From Palleronia caenipelagi (GTDB lineage: Bacteria; Pseudomonadota; Alphaproteobacteria; Rhodobacterales; Rhodobacteraceae): a stretch of DNA of 64,000 nt. Position numbers and translations under genes: made by a program. This document shows, piece by piece, positions 15,353 through 24,679 of the stretch (its first letter is position 1; each line of letters begins with the position of its first letter). Location: positions 1 through 64,000 of the forward strand of contig NZ_VFSV01000013.1 in assembly GCF_007004065.1 (NCBI RefSeq), written 5' to 3'. Under the pieces are notes generated by a model that was given only the letters and a program-made list of their open reading frames with translations, was not told the DNA's origin and ran no database searches.

Positions 15353-17839
15353 TTATCCAACCGCCTCAGTCGTGAGCGCCTCAATCTCGACTTCCAGCCG
15401 CGTCCGGCTCTGCTCCCAGAGCGCCAGCAGATGACGGCGTTCCTCAGGCGTGGGGTCTTCGCCTTCGAGAGCTTTCGTTTCCATCTCGTTCAGCTTTTGC
15501 CGCATCGCAGTGAGGCCAAAGGAGGCCGCCGAGCCAGCAAGGCGATGGGAGTCCTGTTGAATATCTCTGAGGGACAGCCGGCCTTCGGTCAGGGCCTGCG
15601 TGAAGCAATCATTTTCCTCGACGAACTTATCCATCAGACGCGGCAGAGTCGTTGGCGGAAGCGAGCTGACCAGAGAGGCGAGGCGGGTCTGCTCGATCAG
15701 CTCCGGGAGGCGTGGCTCCACGGGCGCGCGGCGAATCTTGCCGCGAGACGCGCCCAGTGCCCAGACCAGATCTTCTCGATCAAGGGGCTTTGTCACACAG
15801 TCCGTCATGCCAGCAGCCAGGTACCGTTCTCTGTGCTCGGGCAGTGCATGCGCCGTGACCGCGATAATCGGAACGTCCGTATTTGGGCCGCTGCCCGCGC
15901 GGATCTGGCGGGTCGCTTCATGGCCGTTCAGGCCGGGCATGGCGATGTCCATGAGGATCGCATCAAACCGGGCCTCTTCGGCAAAGGCCACAGCTTCGTT
16001 ACCGTCGGTGGCTTCGACTACTTCATGCCCCATCTCCATGAGCAGTTCGCGTAGGACGAGACGGTTGATATCGTTGTCATCTGCAACCAACACGGTCATC
16101 TGTCGGGATTGCGCGTCCGGGTCAATCTCTGCCGTTTCCCTGTCACACTCCAACGGCAGGAGAGGAATGGTGATCGAGAACGTGCTGCCTTCGCCGGGGG
16201 TGCTGTCCACATGGATCTGCCCTTTGAGCAGATAGGTCATGCGGCGGGCGATCCCGAGGCCCAGACCCGTGCCGATCTGAGGCTGTTGTTCCTTACCCGC
16301 GATTGTTTCGAAATCTTCGAAGATCCTGTCCTGATCTTCGGGACTGATGCCGATCCCTGCGTCATGGACGCGCAACTCCAGCCGACCTGCCGGGGTAGGG
16401 TCGGGATGAAAAAGGGCCTCGATCTGAATCTGTCCGTTCTCGGTGAACTTTATCGCGTTGCCGATCAGGTTCAGCATGATTTGCGACAGCCTGCGCGGGT
16501 CGGTGCAGATGCGTGGCACTGGTTGTCCAACCCAGCGCCAACTCAGGTGGTTCCCCGCCTCCCGCGCGAGACCGTCGGTTGCTTCAACGAGATCGTTTAG
16601 CAATGCCGTCGGATCGAAATTTCGGGGTGTGATGGAGATCTTGCCAGCTTCGAAGCTTGACAGATCCAAGACGTCATTCACCAGATTTTTCAGATGGTTG
16701 GCGGAAACAGCGGATGCTGACAGCAATTCGGACTGTCGGGACGACAGGTCTGAGTTCTTGAGCAGGTTCAACGTCCCGATCAAACCGTTGAGCGGGGTCC
16801 GCATTTCGTGGCTCATCATGGCGACGAAATTCGATTTCGCCTGTTGCCCGGCGAGGGCCTCGTCTCTTGCGTCGCGTAATTCCTGTTCGGCCGCTTTCCG
16901 GGCGGTGATATCCCGGATGAACAGCACGTAGCTGTTACTGTGGCCATCCACACCGAGATCAATCGAAATCTCGACGGGGACCTCTTTGCCCTTGGCTGTG
17001 ACGGCGACGAGCTCCACCTGCCCCCCGCCGCGCCCTTCGCGCTGACGATTAGAGGCGTCTGTCAGGCGGCGTCGAATGTCTTTGGGGTCATGGGACGGAA
17101 AGAGACGTTTGACCAGATCTGCCGGAGCTCCGGGCCGCTCGCCCAGATGAAAGGTCTCTTCCGCAACCCTGTTCAATGTCAGGACCCTGAACCTGGTATC
17201 GGTCATCACCACCGCATCGCGGGAGGTCTCGACGATCGTGGTCATGCGCTCATGGGCTTCGTGGAGCCGGCGTCCACGGTTGTGGCTGATCCGGTCGGTG
17301 CGCCAAAGCCAGATGCCGAGCCCCGCCATGATGACGAAAAACAACAGGATCGCCCCGAGCAGGGCGGTGAGAAGCCGTCTTTCATGCAGGCGCTTGCTAT
17401 CGGCATTTGAGGTCCGCGTCATGACCCCGTCGAACACCATCTCATGGATGAGGTCCGTAAAACCGGCGAGAGAGGTTTCGAGCCGCGGCAGCGACGCCCG
17501 CAACGCCGCATCCGGCGCATCGATATCATCGACAATGCTTTCCAGAAACTGTTTGGTCTGTGTCAGTGCGACATGAAAACGCTGGGTTTCGCGCATGAAT
17601 GCGTAAGCGTCGGCCTCACAGAGCAGGTCGATTCGGCTGTAGAACACGTCGAACCATGTCCGGACATCGCTCAGCGATCCTTCGCCCTTGCTGGCCCGGG
17701 TGACGGCCAGCTGGAAGCGCAAAAACTCCAGTTCGGACTGGGAGAGGGACCAACTAACGCTGTCGTCTGGCGCAATCGACAGCCGCTCCATCTCCTGCCG
17801 TGCGGATGGCAGAAGTGAGGCCAGGACCAATGTCACCAC
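15353..17839 (-). CDS. hybrid sensor histidine kinase/response regulator
   Basis: An 828-residue membrane sensor. In order: an N-terminal hydrophobic segment, a periplasmic helical region of about 140 residues, a transmembrane helix (about 158-179), a PAS domain (about 195-315), HisKA with the phospho-acceptor His344 in MMSHEMRTPLNG, HATPase_c with NLIGNAIKFTENG and GTGLGLGIA, a receiver domain with Asp in ILMDIAMPG, and a C-terminal Hpt domain with His in QDSHRLAGSAASFG. The GTG at 17839 truncates the first membrane helix: the frame continues upstream (LSILFFVV) as far as a CTG at 17911, which may be the real start. The gene lies about 30 bp behind a SUOX-fold periplasmic protein and opposite a LuxR-type regulator, suggesting a signalling unit. 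Confidence 0.9.
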   Translation of the reverse strand: MVTLVLASLLPSARQEMERLSIAPDDSVSWSLSQSELEFLRFQLAVTRASKGEGSLSDVRTWFDVFYSRIDLLCEADAYAFMRETQRFHVALTQTKQFLESIVDDIDAPDAALRASLPRLETSLAGFTDLIHEMVFDGVMTRTSNADSKRLHERRLLTALLGAILLFFVIMAGLGIWLWRTDRISHNRGRRLHEAHERMTTIVETSRDAVVMTDTRFRVLTLNRVAEETFHLGERPGAPADLVKRLFPSHDPKDIRRRLTDASNRQREGRGGGQVELVAVTAKGKEVPVEISIDLGVDGHSNSYVLFIRDITARKAAEQELRDARDEALAGQQAKSNFVAMMSHEMRTPLNGLIGTLNLLKNSDLSSRQSELLSASAVSANHLKNLVNDVLDLSSFEAGKISITPRNFDPTALLNDLVEATDGLAREAGNHLSWRWVGQPVPRICTDPRRLSQIMLNLIGNAIKFTENGQIQIEALFHPDPTPAGRLELRVHDAGIGISPEDQDRIFEDFETIAGKEQQPQIGTGLGLGIARRMTYLLKGQIHVDSTPGEGSTFSITIPLLPLECDRETAEIDPDAQSRQMTVLVADDNDINRLVLRELLMEMGHEVVEATDGNEAVAFAEEARFDAILMDIAMPGLNGHEATRQIRAGSGPNTDVPIIAVTAHALPEHRERYLAAGMTDCVTKPLDREDLVWALGASRGKIRRAPVEPRLPELIEQTRLASLVSSLPPTTLPRLMDKFVEENDCFTQALTEGRLSLRDIQQDSHRLAGSAASFGLTAMRQKLNEMETKALEGEDPTPEERRHLLALWEQSRTRLEVEIEALTTEAVG

Positions 17840-17940
17840 GAAAAAGAGGATCGACAGGTGAAAAGCCGCCGGACGGTAGTTCCGGAGAGCATGTCGCGCC
17901 GAATGTGTCAGACCCCGCCCCCCTTTTTATCTGGACGCCG

Positions 17941-18489
17941 CTATTCGCCGGCCCTGATCTCCGCCAGCTGCCAGACACTCCGTGCGTATGTAACTTTTGT
18001 TTTGAACTGCGGAAACTCGTCATAAGGATAGATGATCCACAAAGGCCCCTTGCGTCGGAGCGGCATGGGTTTCCCGTTCTGCAAATAGGCGATGATCGGC
18101 CCGGGACCGGCCCAATCGGAGGCGGGGATGTCGATCTTGTAGTCGTTGACGGCGTAAGCCCGCACCGACTCCACGTCTGCACCAACCGCGTTCAGCAAAT
18201 CGTTCAAAAGGACGCCGGTAAAGGTCTGTTCTCCGTTGGTCCAGATCGTGCGCGTGACGATTTCTTCGGCACCTAGAGCCTGTAGCATGTCGAAATCGAA
18301 CTCGGCCGTCTGACCGTCTTCCGAGTTCGTCACGTCAATGTCGCCAGTGACCCGCAGAATCACGTCACCCATCGGAGTCGGCAATTCCATGCCGGGTTCA
18401 CCTTTGCTGTCAGAGCCAGCAAAAACAAACAGGGTAGAAAACGTTAACAATGTAAACGTGACTATTGAGTAAGCAACAACTCTGATCAT
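17941..18489 (-). CDS. SUOX-fold (molybdopterin-binding-like) periplasmic protein
   Basis: A 182-residue exported protein. The start at 18489 gives a signal peptide (RVVAYSIVTFTLLTFSTLFVFAG); the residues further upstream look non-coding. The mature part resembles the molybdopterin-dependent sulfite-oxidase fold: VILRVTGDIDV, TRTIWTNGEQTFTGVLLNDLL and VNDYKIDIPASDW. The position where active enzymes carry the Mo-ligating Cys is not a Cys here (the protein has none in its mature part), so it is more likely a ligand sensor than an enzyme. About 30 bp after it begins the hybrid histidine kinase, and the LuxR regulator is divergent. I infer a periplasmic input component for that kinase. Confidence 0.7.
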   Translation of the reverse strand: MIRVVAYSIVTFTLLTFSTLFVFAGSDSKGEPGMELPTPMGDVILRVTGDIDVTNSEDGQTAEFDFDMLQALGAEEIVTRTIWTNGEQTFTGVLLNDLLNAVGADVESVRAYAVNDYKIDIPASDWAGPGPIIAYLQNGKPMPLRRKGPLWIIYPYDEFPQFKTKVTYARSVWQLAEIRAGE

Positions 18490-18593
18490 TTTCCATCCTA
18501 CGGCTAATGGCACCTCGACCCCAATGCATACCATACAGGAGAAAGTGCATACCGGCAAAGCTTCTCAGCTAAAGGTAGACTTGAGGACAGGTC

Positions 18594-18611
18594 CCTATCC
18601 TTAGGGGTAGG
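18594..18611. promoter_or_regulatory. candidate NarL/LuxR-type operator
   Basis: CCTATCC-TTAG-GGGTAGG is an inverted repeat with one mismatch, in the 296-bp divergent promoter region between the SUOX-fold gene (start 18489) and the LuxR-type regulator (start 18786). Read on the minus strand it contains TACCCCT, which fits the TACYYMT heptamer known for NarL-family regulators. Autoregulation by the adjacent regulator is an inference. The rest of this region is AT-rich with no gene. Confidence 0.35.
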
Positions 18612-18785
18612 AGTTTCCTGCTGCCAGACCGCCGTTTTCATTCCCGCTTAAAAAGATCATTTTATTAATATGATTTCTAAATGGTTGTATTTTGCAAAAT
18701 TGTCCGCAATGTCTTCACCGTTTCGGTTAGTTTGGTGCATCAGCGGCTTCAGCAGCACAGCGCCCGACAGGGAAGAGGGAGCAGG

Positions 18786-19397
18786 ATGCGTATTCTTATA
18801 GCAGACGACCACGGTCTACTCATCGATATCTTCAGTCAATATCTGGAAGGCACGGGCGAATTCACTGTGGAGAGCGCTGCGGATCTGGGCGGAGCTCTGG
18901 TAAAGGTCCGGACCTCCGGGCCGTTCGATCTTGTTCTGCTAGACTTTTCCATGCCGGGCATGCGCGGCCTTGAGGGCTTGCGGCGAATTCTTAAGCTTGA
19001 GCAGGGGCCTCGGGTCGCAATTATCTCCGGAACGATCAGCGCCAGCGTTGCACGGGAAGCCCTGTCTCAGGGGGCTGTGGGTATCATTCCAAAGGATATA
19101 TCGGCGGAAGAATTCATCATGGCCGTGCGAAATATGGTAAATGGCAACCGATACTGGCCGCGCTCTCTCGGGGCTGAGGGTGACAAGGCGAATCGTTCTT
19201 TGCAGGAATTGCTGTCACCGCGTGAAATGCAGGTGCTTGAACGGCTGACGCGGGGCCTGTCGAACAAAGAGATCGGTCGCGAGCTGGAGGTCAGCGAAGC
19301 GACCGTGAAGCTGCACGTCAAGACACTTTACCGTAAAATTGACGCGGCCAATCGCACTCAGGCAGCGATGATTGGACGTGACGCAGGATTGTTCTGA
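18786..19397 (+). CDS. LuxR/NarL-family response regulator
   Basis: A 203-residue two-domain response regulator. The receiver domain occupies about residues 1-120, with acidic ADD at 6-8, phospho-acceptor Asp in LVLLDFSMPG and Lys in IIPKDIS. The C-terminal GerE-type helix-turn-helix runs from LSPREMQVLERL through GLSNKEIGRELEVSEATVK. Start ATG 18786 follows GAGGGAGCAGG. It is divergent from the SUOX-fold protein and hybrid kinase genes and is the natural phosphorylation target of the kinase's Hpt domain. Its targets are unknown; a palindrome in the shared promoter region is a candidate site. Confidence 0.9.
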   Translation: MRILIADDHGLLIDIFSQYLEGTGEFTVESAADLGGALVKVRTSGPFDLVLLDFSMPGMRGLEGLRRILKLEQGPRVAIISGTISASVAREALSQGAVGIIPKDISAEEFIMAVRNMVNGNRYWPRSLGAEGDKANRSLQELLSPREMQVLERLTRGLSNKEIGRELEVSEATVKLHVKTLYRKIDAANRTQAAMIGRDAGLF

Positions 19398-19433
19398 CGG
19401 CCGCCCCTCCTGCCGAAGGGACGGCGCAGAGTT

Positions 19434-21608
19434 TCAGAGATGCGGGAAAATCCGGTCCGGCGTAGCTGGGAAATCGCGGATCCGCACACCGCAGGCATTG
19501 TAGATCGCGTTCGCAACCGCTGCAGCGGCACCACAGAACCCTAGCTCACCGATGCCTTTTGCCTGCATCGGGTTCGCCATGTCGTCGCGCTCGTCGATAA
19601 AGAGCACGTCCAGATCGCCCACATCCAGATGCACCGGAACGTAGTACTCGCCTAGCGTATGGTTGGCGATGTGACCGGTTCTCGTGTCGAACTCCAACCC
19701 CTCGTGCAGAGCCGAGCCGATGCCCCAGATCTGGCCACCATAGACCTGGCTGCGCGCGGTCTGCTCATTCAGGATCCGCCCTGCGGCCATGGCCGCCAGC
19801 ATGCGACGGACGCGGACTTCGCCGGTCACGGTATTTACGGCGACCTCGGCAAAATGCGCACCATAGCCCGCCTGGTGCGTGCCCTTGGTGAGCTTGCCCT
19901 TGTCGATCTTGCCCTCCTCGGAGATCGGCTGATCGATCAACTCGCTTAGGGCCGAGCGCTTATTGCCGCCGGTCGCCATGCCGTCCTTGAGAGTCAGCGC
20001 TTCTTCTTCGCAGCCCATGCGCTCGGCCAGCGTCTTGCGGATGGCGCGTGCGGCGATCAGCACGGAAGATCCCGAAGACGTCGCGCCCCAAGAGCCTCCG
20101 GACCCCGAGGCGGTCGGGAAATTCGAATCGCCCAGATGGACGGTGACGCTCTCCGTGGGCAGCCCAAGTGTCTCGGCGGCGATCTGGCCGAGAATCGTGT
20201 ATGTGCCCGTGCCGATATCGGTCATGTCGGTCTCAACCACGGCCGTCGCATCCGGGTTCAGGGTCACCCGCGCGCTGCTGGGCATCAGCAGGTTGGCGCG
20301 GGCTGCGGCTGCGACGCCCATGCCGATGAGCCACTCGCCCTCGCGCCGCGTTCCGGTGGGCTGCCGCTGATCCCAGCCAAAGGCCTCCGCCCCCTGCCGG
20401 AGCGAAGAGGCCATGCCGTTGCTGGAGATCGGTTTGCCATTGCCCGGATGCACCTCAGGGATGTTGCGGATGCGCAGGTCAATCGGATCCATCTCAAGCG
20501 CTTCGGCCAGCTCGTCCATGGCGGCCTCAAGTGTCAGCATCCCCACCGCTTCACCCGGTGACCGGACGTCCCCAGTAGCGGGACTGTTCCGCCGCGCCAT
20601 GTAATGGGCGCAGTAGCGGTTCTCGCCCGCGTAGAGGAACCGCGTGGCGGCATCGACGGGCTCGGCATGGCCTTCGCCGGGCAGGTTAGACTGCCAGTTC
20701 ACGTGGGAGATGCCGGTCAGGCGCCCGTCCTGATTGGCCGCCAGCCGGATGTGCTGGCGGGTCTCGGTGCGGCGGATGGTGGTGTCAAACACCTGCGGGC
20801 GGGTGAGTACCACGCGCACCGGGCGACCCAGATCGCGGGCGGCCACGGCGGCGCCGACGCTGTCCGGGCCGATGCCGAGTTTGCTGCCGAACCCACCGCC
20901 CACGTAGGGCGACAGGAGCCGTACCTGCTCCGGTGGAACGCCGAGAGAATCGGCGAGTTCGTTGCGGTTGAAGCCCAGCATTTGCAGGGAGCTGCGCACC
21001 GTCACGTGGTCGCCGTCCCAGCTGGCGATCGAGCCATGCAGTTCCATGGCCCCAGAGTTGTGACCCTTGGTCGTATATTCCAAATCGACGCTCTTATGGG
21101 CCGCATCCATGGCCGCATCCACGTCGCCCAGTTCGATGCCGACCTTGAGTTCCCAATCGTCGTACTCCGACAGGTCGGTCACGGCGTCATCGTCGCGCGT
21201 GTATGAGACCTTGAGAGCAGCCGCCATATCGCGGGCCTGCTCGAAGGTTTCGGCGACAACCAGCGCAATCGACTGGCCGAGATAGTCGACTCTGTCGCCG
21301 GGCTGCACAGGGTTGGTGTTCAGCGTCCCCCGAGCGGAATTGCGGACGAGGTTGTCGGTATAGAGCCCTAGAAAGCCGTCCATTCCGGCAATCGAGTCCC
21401 GGTCGATGGTAAAGTGACCCTTGGGGATCGCGGCGCCGACAAAGACCCCGTGGGCCATGTCGTCCATTTGCCATTCAGCGGCGTAGGTCGCTTGCCCGGT
21501 GACCTTCAGCGCGCCATCGACCCGCGGGATCGGCTTGCCCAGAACGCCCTGTTGGGTCTGGTCGAGGAACCGGGGCTGCGGGACGTCCATCTTCAGTTCG
21601 GTGGTCAT
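19434..21608 (-). CDS. paoC: aldehyde/xanthine-type oxidoreductase, molybdenum-binding subunit
   Basis: A 724-residue large subunit of the xanthine dehydrogenase family, close in size and order to E. coli PaoC. The N-terminal a/b hammerhead domain ([15 protein letters not shown]) is followed by the molybdopterin-binding region with [25 protein letters not shown] and the C-terminal [16 protein letters not shown] containing the conserved catalytic Glu (GE-L-G). The complex oxidises aldehydes or heterocycles with Mo-molybdopterin cytosine dinucleotide. No Tat signal is visible here or in the small subunit, so the complex may be cytoplasmic, unlike E. coli PaoABC. Its ATG overlaps the stop of the FAD subunit. 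Confidence 0.85.
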   Translation of the reverse strand: MTTELKMDVPQPRFLDQTQQGVLGKPIPRVDGALKVTGQATYAAEWQMDDMAHGVFVGAAIPKGHFTIDRDSIAGMDGFLGLYTDNLVRNSARGTLNTNPVQPGDRVDYLGQSIALVVAETFEQARDMAAALKVSYTRDDDAVTDLSEYDDWELKVGIELGDVDAAMDAAHKSVDLEYTTKGHNSGAMELHGSIASWDGDHVTVRSSLQMLGFNRNELADSLGVPPEQVRLLSPYVGGGFGSKLGIGPDSVGAAVAARDLGRPVRVVLTRPQVFDTTIRRTETRQHIRLAANQDGRLTGISHVNWQSNLPGEGHAEPVDAATRFLYAGENRYCAHYMARRNSPATGDVRSPGEAVGMLTLEAAMDELAEALEMDPIDLRIRNIPEVHPGNGKPISSNGMASSLRQGAEAFGWDQRQPTGTRREGEWLIGMGVAAAARANLLMPSSARVTLNPDATAVVETDMTDIGTGTYTILGQIAAETLGLPTESVTVHLGDSNFPTASGSGGSWGATSSGSSVLIAARAIRKTLAERMGCEEEALTLKDGMATGGNKRSALSELIDQPISEEGKIDKGKLTKGTHQAGYGAHFAEVAVNTVTGEVRVRRMLAAMAAGRILNEQTARSQVYGGQIWGIGSALHEGLEFDTRTGHIANHTLGEYYVPVHLDVGDLDVLFIDERDDMANPMQAKGIGELGFCGAAAAVANAIYNACGVRIRDFPATPDRIFPHL

Positions 21609-22576
21609 GCGCTCTCTCCGGTCAGGTCGTTGAGGACAGCGATCAGGGTGCGGCGGGTGAGCGGGATCTTGAAATCATTGCCGCCCGCGCCCTTGGCTTC
21701 GGCCAACAGCCGGTCTGCCGCTTTACCAAACAGCGCCTCTGAGGGCGCCTCGCCGATCAGGATCTCTTCGACGGCTCCATCCCGCCATGGGCGTGGGGCC
21801 AGACCACCAAAGGCCAGCGCGGCATCGGAAATCTTGCCATCCTCCATGGCGATCCGTGCCGCGACAGAAACCAGTGCGAAGGCGTAGGAGGAGCGGTCGC
21901 GAACCTTGCGATAGGTTTGCCGTCCGGCGGCTGGAGCAGGCAGGTGGACCGCGGTGATCAGGTCGCCGGGTTCCAGCACCGTTTCGCGGTCGGGTCGGTC
22001 GCCCGGCAGCAGGTAGAAGTCATCCAGCGCGAGACGTTCGGTCGTCCCGTCGGCGCGGGTCACGGCGATTTTGGCATCCAGCGCGCGCATGGCCACAGCC
22101 ATGTCGGAAGGGTGCGCGGCCAGACAATGCTCTGACGTGCCCAGGACGGCCAGCATCCGGGTTACCCCACCCTGCGCGGAGCAGCCCTCGCCGGGGGTGC
22201 GCTTGTTACAAGCCTGATGCGGCTCGTAAAAATACGGGCAGCGGGTGCGCTGCAGGAAGTTGCCGCCGGTGGTGGCCTTGTTGCGGAGCTGCTGGGTCGC
22301 GCCGGACAGGAGCGCGCGGCTTAGAAGCGGATAATCGGTGCGGATCCGCAGATCAGCGGCCAGTTCGGAGTTGCTGACCAGCGCACCAATTTTCAGCCCG
22401 TCGCCCTCGGTGGAGATCCCGCGCAGGTCAAGGCGGTTGATGTCCACCAGCTTTTCCGGCGTCTCCACCTGCAATTTCATCAGGTCAATCAGGTTTGTCC
22501 CGCCTGCGATGAATCTCCCGGCGGCCTCATGGGCCGCGTCGGCGGTTTCGGGGCGGACGTAATCGAAGCTCTTCAT
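21605..22576 (-). CDS. paoB: aldehyde/xanthine-type oxidoreductase, FAD and [4Fe-4S] subunit
   Basis: A 323-residue FAD-binding subunit of the CO dehydrogenase/xanthine dehydrogenase medium-subunit family. The FAD loop is [17 protein letters not shown] near residue 25 and the [10 protein letters not shown] segment near 105. Cysteines in [22 protein letters not shown] and nearby match the extra [4Fe-4S] cluster found in E. coli PaoB, which most family members lack. Both ends overlap its neighbours by four bases (ATGA), so the three subunits are translationally coupled. Confidence 0.87.
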   Translation of the reverse strand: MKSFDYVRPETADAAHEAAGRFIAGGTNLIDLMKLQVETPEKLVDINRLDLRGISTEGDGLKIGALVSNSELAADLRIRTDYPLLSRALLSGATQQLRNKATTGGNFLQRTRCPYFYEPHQACNKRTPGEGCSAQGGVTRMLAVLGTSEHCLAAHPSDMAVAMRALDAKIAVTRADGTTERLALDDFYLLPGDRPDRETVLEPGDLITAVHLPAPAAGRQTYRKVRDRSSYAFALVSVAARIAMEDGKISDAALAFGGLAPRPWRDGAVEEILIGEAPSEALFGKAADRLLAEAKGAGGNDFKIPLTRRTLIAVLNDLTGESA

Positions 22577-23091
22577 TCCGCAGCCTCCCTTTGCTCTGCC
22601 GCCGCCTCAAGGATCGCGTCCGCGATTCCTTTATAGGCGGAGCAGCGGCATAGGTTGCCGCTCATGCGTTCTTTCAGCTCTTCGATCGTCAGCTCGGCCT
22701 TCGCGCTCAGATCTTCAGTCACGTGCGAGGGCCACCCTCGGGCGATCTCCTTCAGCATTGCGTGGGACGACATGATCTGCCCGGGGGTGCAGTAGCCGCA
22801 CTGGAATCCGTCATGCTTTACAAACGCGGCCTGCAGAGGTGACAGATTTTCCGGCGTGCCAAGGCCCTCGATGGTGGTCACTTCGTCACCATCATGCATG
22901 ACCGCGAGGCAGAGGCAGGAATTCACCCGCTCGCCGTTCACCAGCACAGTGCAGGCGCCGCATTGGCCGTGGTCGCAGCCTTTCTTGGTGCCGGTCAGGT
23001 GCAAATGATCCCGGAGCGCATCGAGCAAGCTCGTCCTCGGATCCAGATCCAGCGTCCGGGGGGTGTCGTTGACGGTCAGGCTGACGCGCAT
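22573..23091 (-). CDS. paoA: aldehyde/xanthine-type oxidoreductase, [2Fe-2S] subunit
   Basis: A 172-residue small subunit with two [2Fe-2S] clusters. The plant-ferredoxin-like cluster is formed by [15 protein letters not shown] (about residues 39-53) with a further Cys in [10 protein letters not shown]. The second cluster lies in [10 protein letters not shown] (about 98-107) and [11 protein letters not shown] (about 146-156). It passes electrons from the molybdenum centre to FAD. It is the first gene of the operon, with GAGAGAGG before ATG 23091. No twin-arginine leader is present. Confidence 0.9.
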   Translation of the reverse strand: MRVSLTVNDTPRTLDLDPRTSLLDALRDHLHLTGTKKGCDHGQCGACTVLVNGERVNSCLCLAVMHDGDEVTTIEGLGTPENLSPLQAAFVKHDGFQCGYCTPGQIMSSHAMLKEIARGWPSHVTEDLSAKAELTIEELKERMSGNLCRCSAYKGIADAILEAAAEQREAAE

Positions 23092-23181
23092 GGTAACCTC
23101 TCTCCCTGCAAGTCATCCGTTACATAGGACGGTGCAGATAGAAGTCCCGCAATATTTCGTGCGACATCTGGCGCTTGGTCG

Positions 23182-24597
23182 TCAGATCGGCAGGGGGTCG
23201 GTTTCGCCGCTGTCCTCCAGATCCCAGACCGCCGCCCATTGGCCCTCGCGCCGCCGCAGCAGCAGATAATTGCGCTGGGCGACATAGGGGCGCGTCTGGC
23301 CGGGTAACGGGTGCATCCGGATTGGATGGCCCTTGAGCGGCGCTTCGCCGAGACGGGCCAGCCAGCTCAAGGCAATCGCCATCTTTTCCGGTGGCGCAGG
23401 GTGCGAGATGCCGGAGGCCACGAGCTGATGCATATGGCCGGTGTCGGTCTTCATCGTCGCGCGCATGGCAAGGTGGATTTCACCCGACAGCACAGCCAGC
23501 GAGGTCTCTTCGCCATCATGGACGGCCATCAGGGCCCGAAGAAACCGGCACCATTCGTCCCGATGAGCGTAGCTCTGCCACTGGTCACGCAAGTCATCTT
23601 CGTACTCTTCCATCCGCCGGGTGAGCTTCATCGCCCGTTCGACCCAGGAGAGCCGGGGCCCGAGCGCGGGCACGGACGAGATCAGCAGGGTCTGCGCCTC
23701 GGTGCTGTGGAGCAGGCTATCCAGATCGGCCCAGCTATGGGCATCCATCACCTGTCGCTTTGTCCGGGTGGAGCGAAGATCCGGCGCGATCACACTCAGT
23801 CCCGGCAAATCCATCCGCCAGGAGAACGCGCTGGTTCGGCCGGAGCAAATCTCGGGGTGCTCATCGCCACGACAGCCAAACTGGAACAGCAGAAACGCCT
23901 CCCGCGCTGCCTCGAACAGGATTGTGGCCAGCTCGCTGTTCTGAGCCTTTTGAGGCAGCGATCCCCAGCCATCGCAGATGTCGTGGTCATCCCACATACA
24001 CAAGGACGGAACGCGGGAAACCACGTCTCCATAACCGGCCTGCGCGCGTTGGGTGGCGTAGCGCAGAAAGAACCCATTGGCGAGCGTCTCCCGCAGATCA
24101 TGCCGCTCGGCGGCGGAGATCTCCTCTGGCACCTCGTCAGGCCATTTCGCCGACAAGGGATGCGATTCCGTCACCTCATCGGCGTAGATCTGATCTCCCC
24201 CATGCAGCAGCAGGTGCACCGGCTCATGGCCCATCCGCCGGTGAAGTCGCGCCCACATGAGGTTGCGCTCCTCCTCTGACCTGTCGAGATCGCCTCTTTC
24301 CTGCCCGTTGCAGGAGGTGAATGCGACAGTCATGTCGCCCTCGTCGGGGATCGCGACCTCATAGGCCGTGCCGTCAACCTCGTAGCGGGGATGGCTTTCG
24401 GTAACCACAATCTCGCTGCGCCAGAGCGTCGTGCCCGCGCGGGTCGTCAGGGCTTCCACCGGCACTCTGTCGGTGGTGCGGATCACCGGCGCGGGGCTGT
24501 CTGCGGGTCGCAGGCAAGTGACAGCCAGTCGCAGGGCGCCGCCCTCGGCAGCCCGCAGAAAGAGCATGGGTCCGGAATGGATCGCGTGTATCGACAT
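23182..24597 (-). CDS. PhoD-like metallophosphatase family protein
   Basis: A 471-residue protein of the alkaline phosphatase D-like metallophosphatase superfamily. Metal-binding motifs are visible in order: VAFTSCNGQ, LLLHGGDQIYADEV (GGDQ) and SLCMWDDHDICDGWG (DDHD, typical of PhoD-like enzymes), then ISSVP and LSGEIHLAM (GE-H). There is no signal peptide, so it is probably cytoplasmic. The start at 24597 was chosen because the upstream frame overlaps the divergent methyltransferase gene. Known relatives hydrolyse phosphodiesters; the substrate here is unknown. The 82-bp gap to the divergent rlmL-like gene must hold both promoters. Confidence 0.8.
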   Translation of the reverse strand: MSIHAIHSGPMLFLRAAEGGALRLAVTCLRPADSPAPVIRTTDRVPVEALTTRAGTTLWRSEIVVTESHPRYEVDGTAYEVAIPDEGDMTVAFTSCNGQERGDLDRSEEERNLMWARLHRRMGHEPVHLLLHGGDQIYADEVTESHPLSAKWPDEVPEEISAAERHDLRETLANGFFLRYATQRAQAGYGDVVSRVPSLCMWDDHDICDGWGSLPQKAQNSELATILFEAAREAFLLFQFGCRGDEHPEICSGRTSAFSWRMDLPGLSVIAPDLRSTRTKRQVMDAHSWADLDSLLHSTEAQTLLISSVPALGPRLSWVERAMKLTRRMEEYEDDLRDQWQSYAHRDEWCRFLRALMAVHDGEETSLAVLSGEIHLAMRATMKTDTGHMHQLVASGISHPAPPEKMAIALSWLARLGEAPLKGHPIRMHPLPGQTRPYVAQRNYLLLRRREGQWAAVWDLEDSGETDPLPI

Positions 24598-24679
24598 GCT
24601 CCACAGGTAACCGCGGTGTCGGCGGATGCAACGGTGTTTTCCAGTCGCCATGCCCGGATCGCGCGGATAAGGAAATCCC

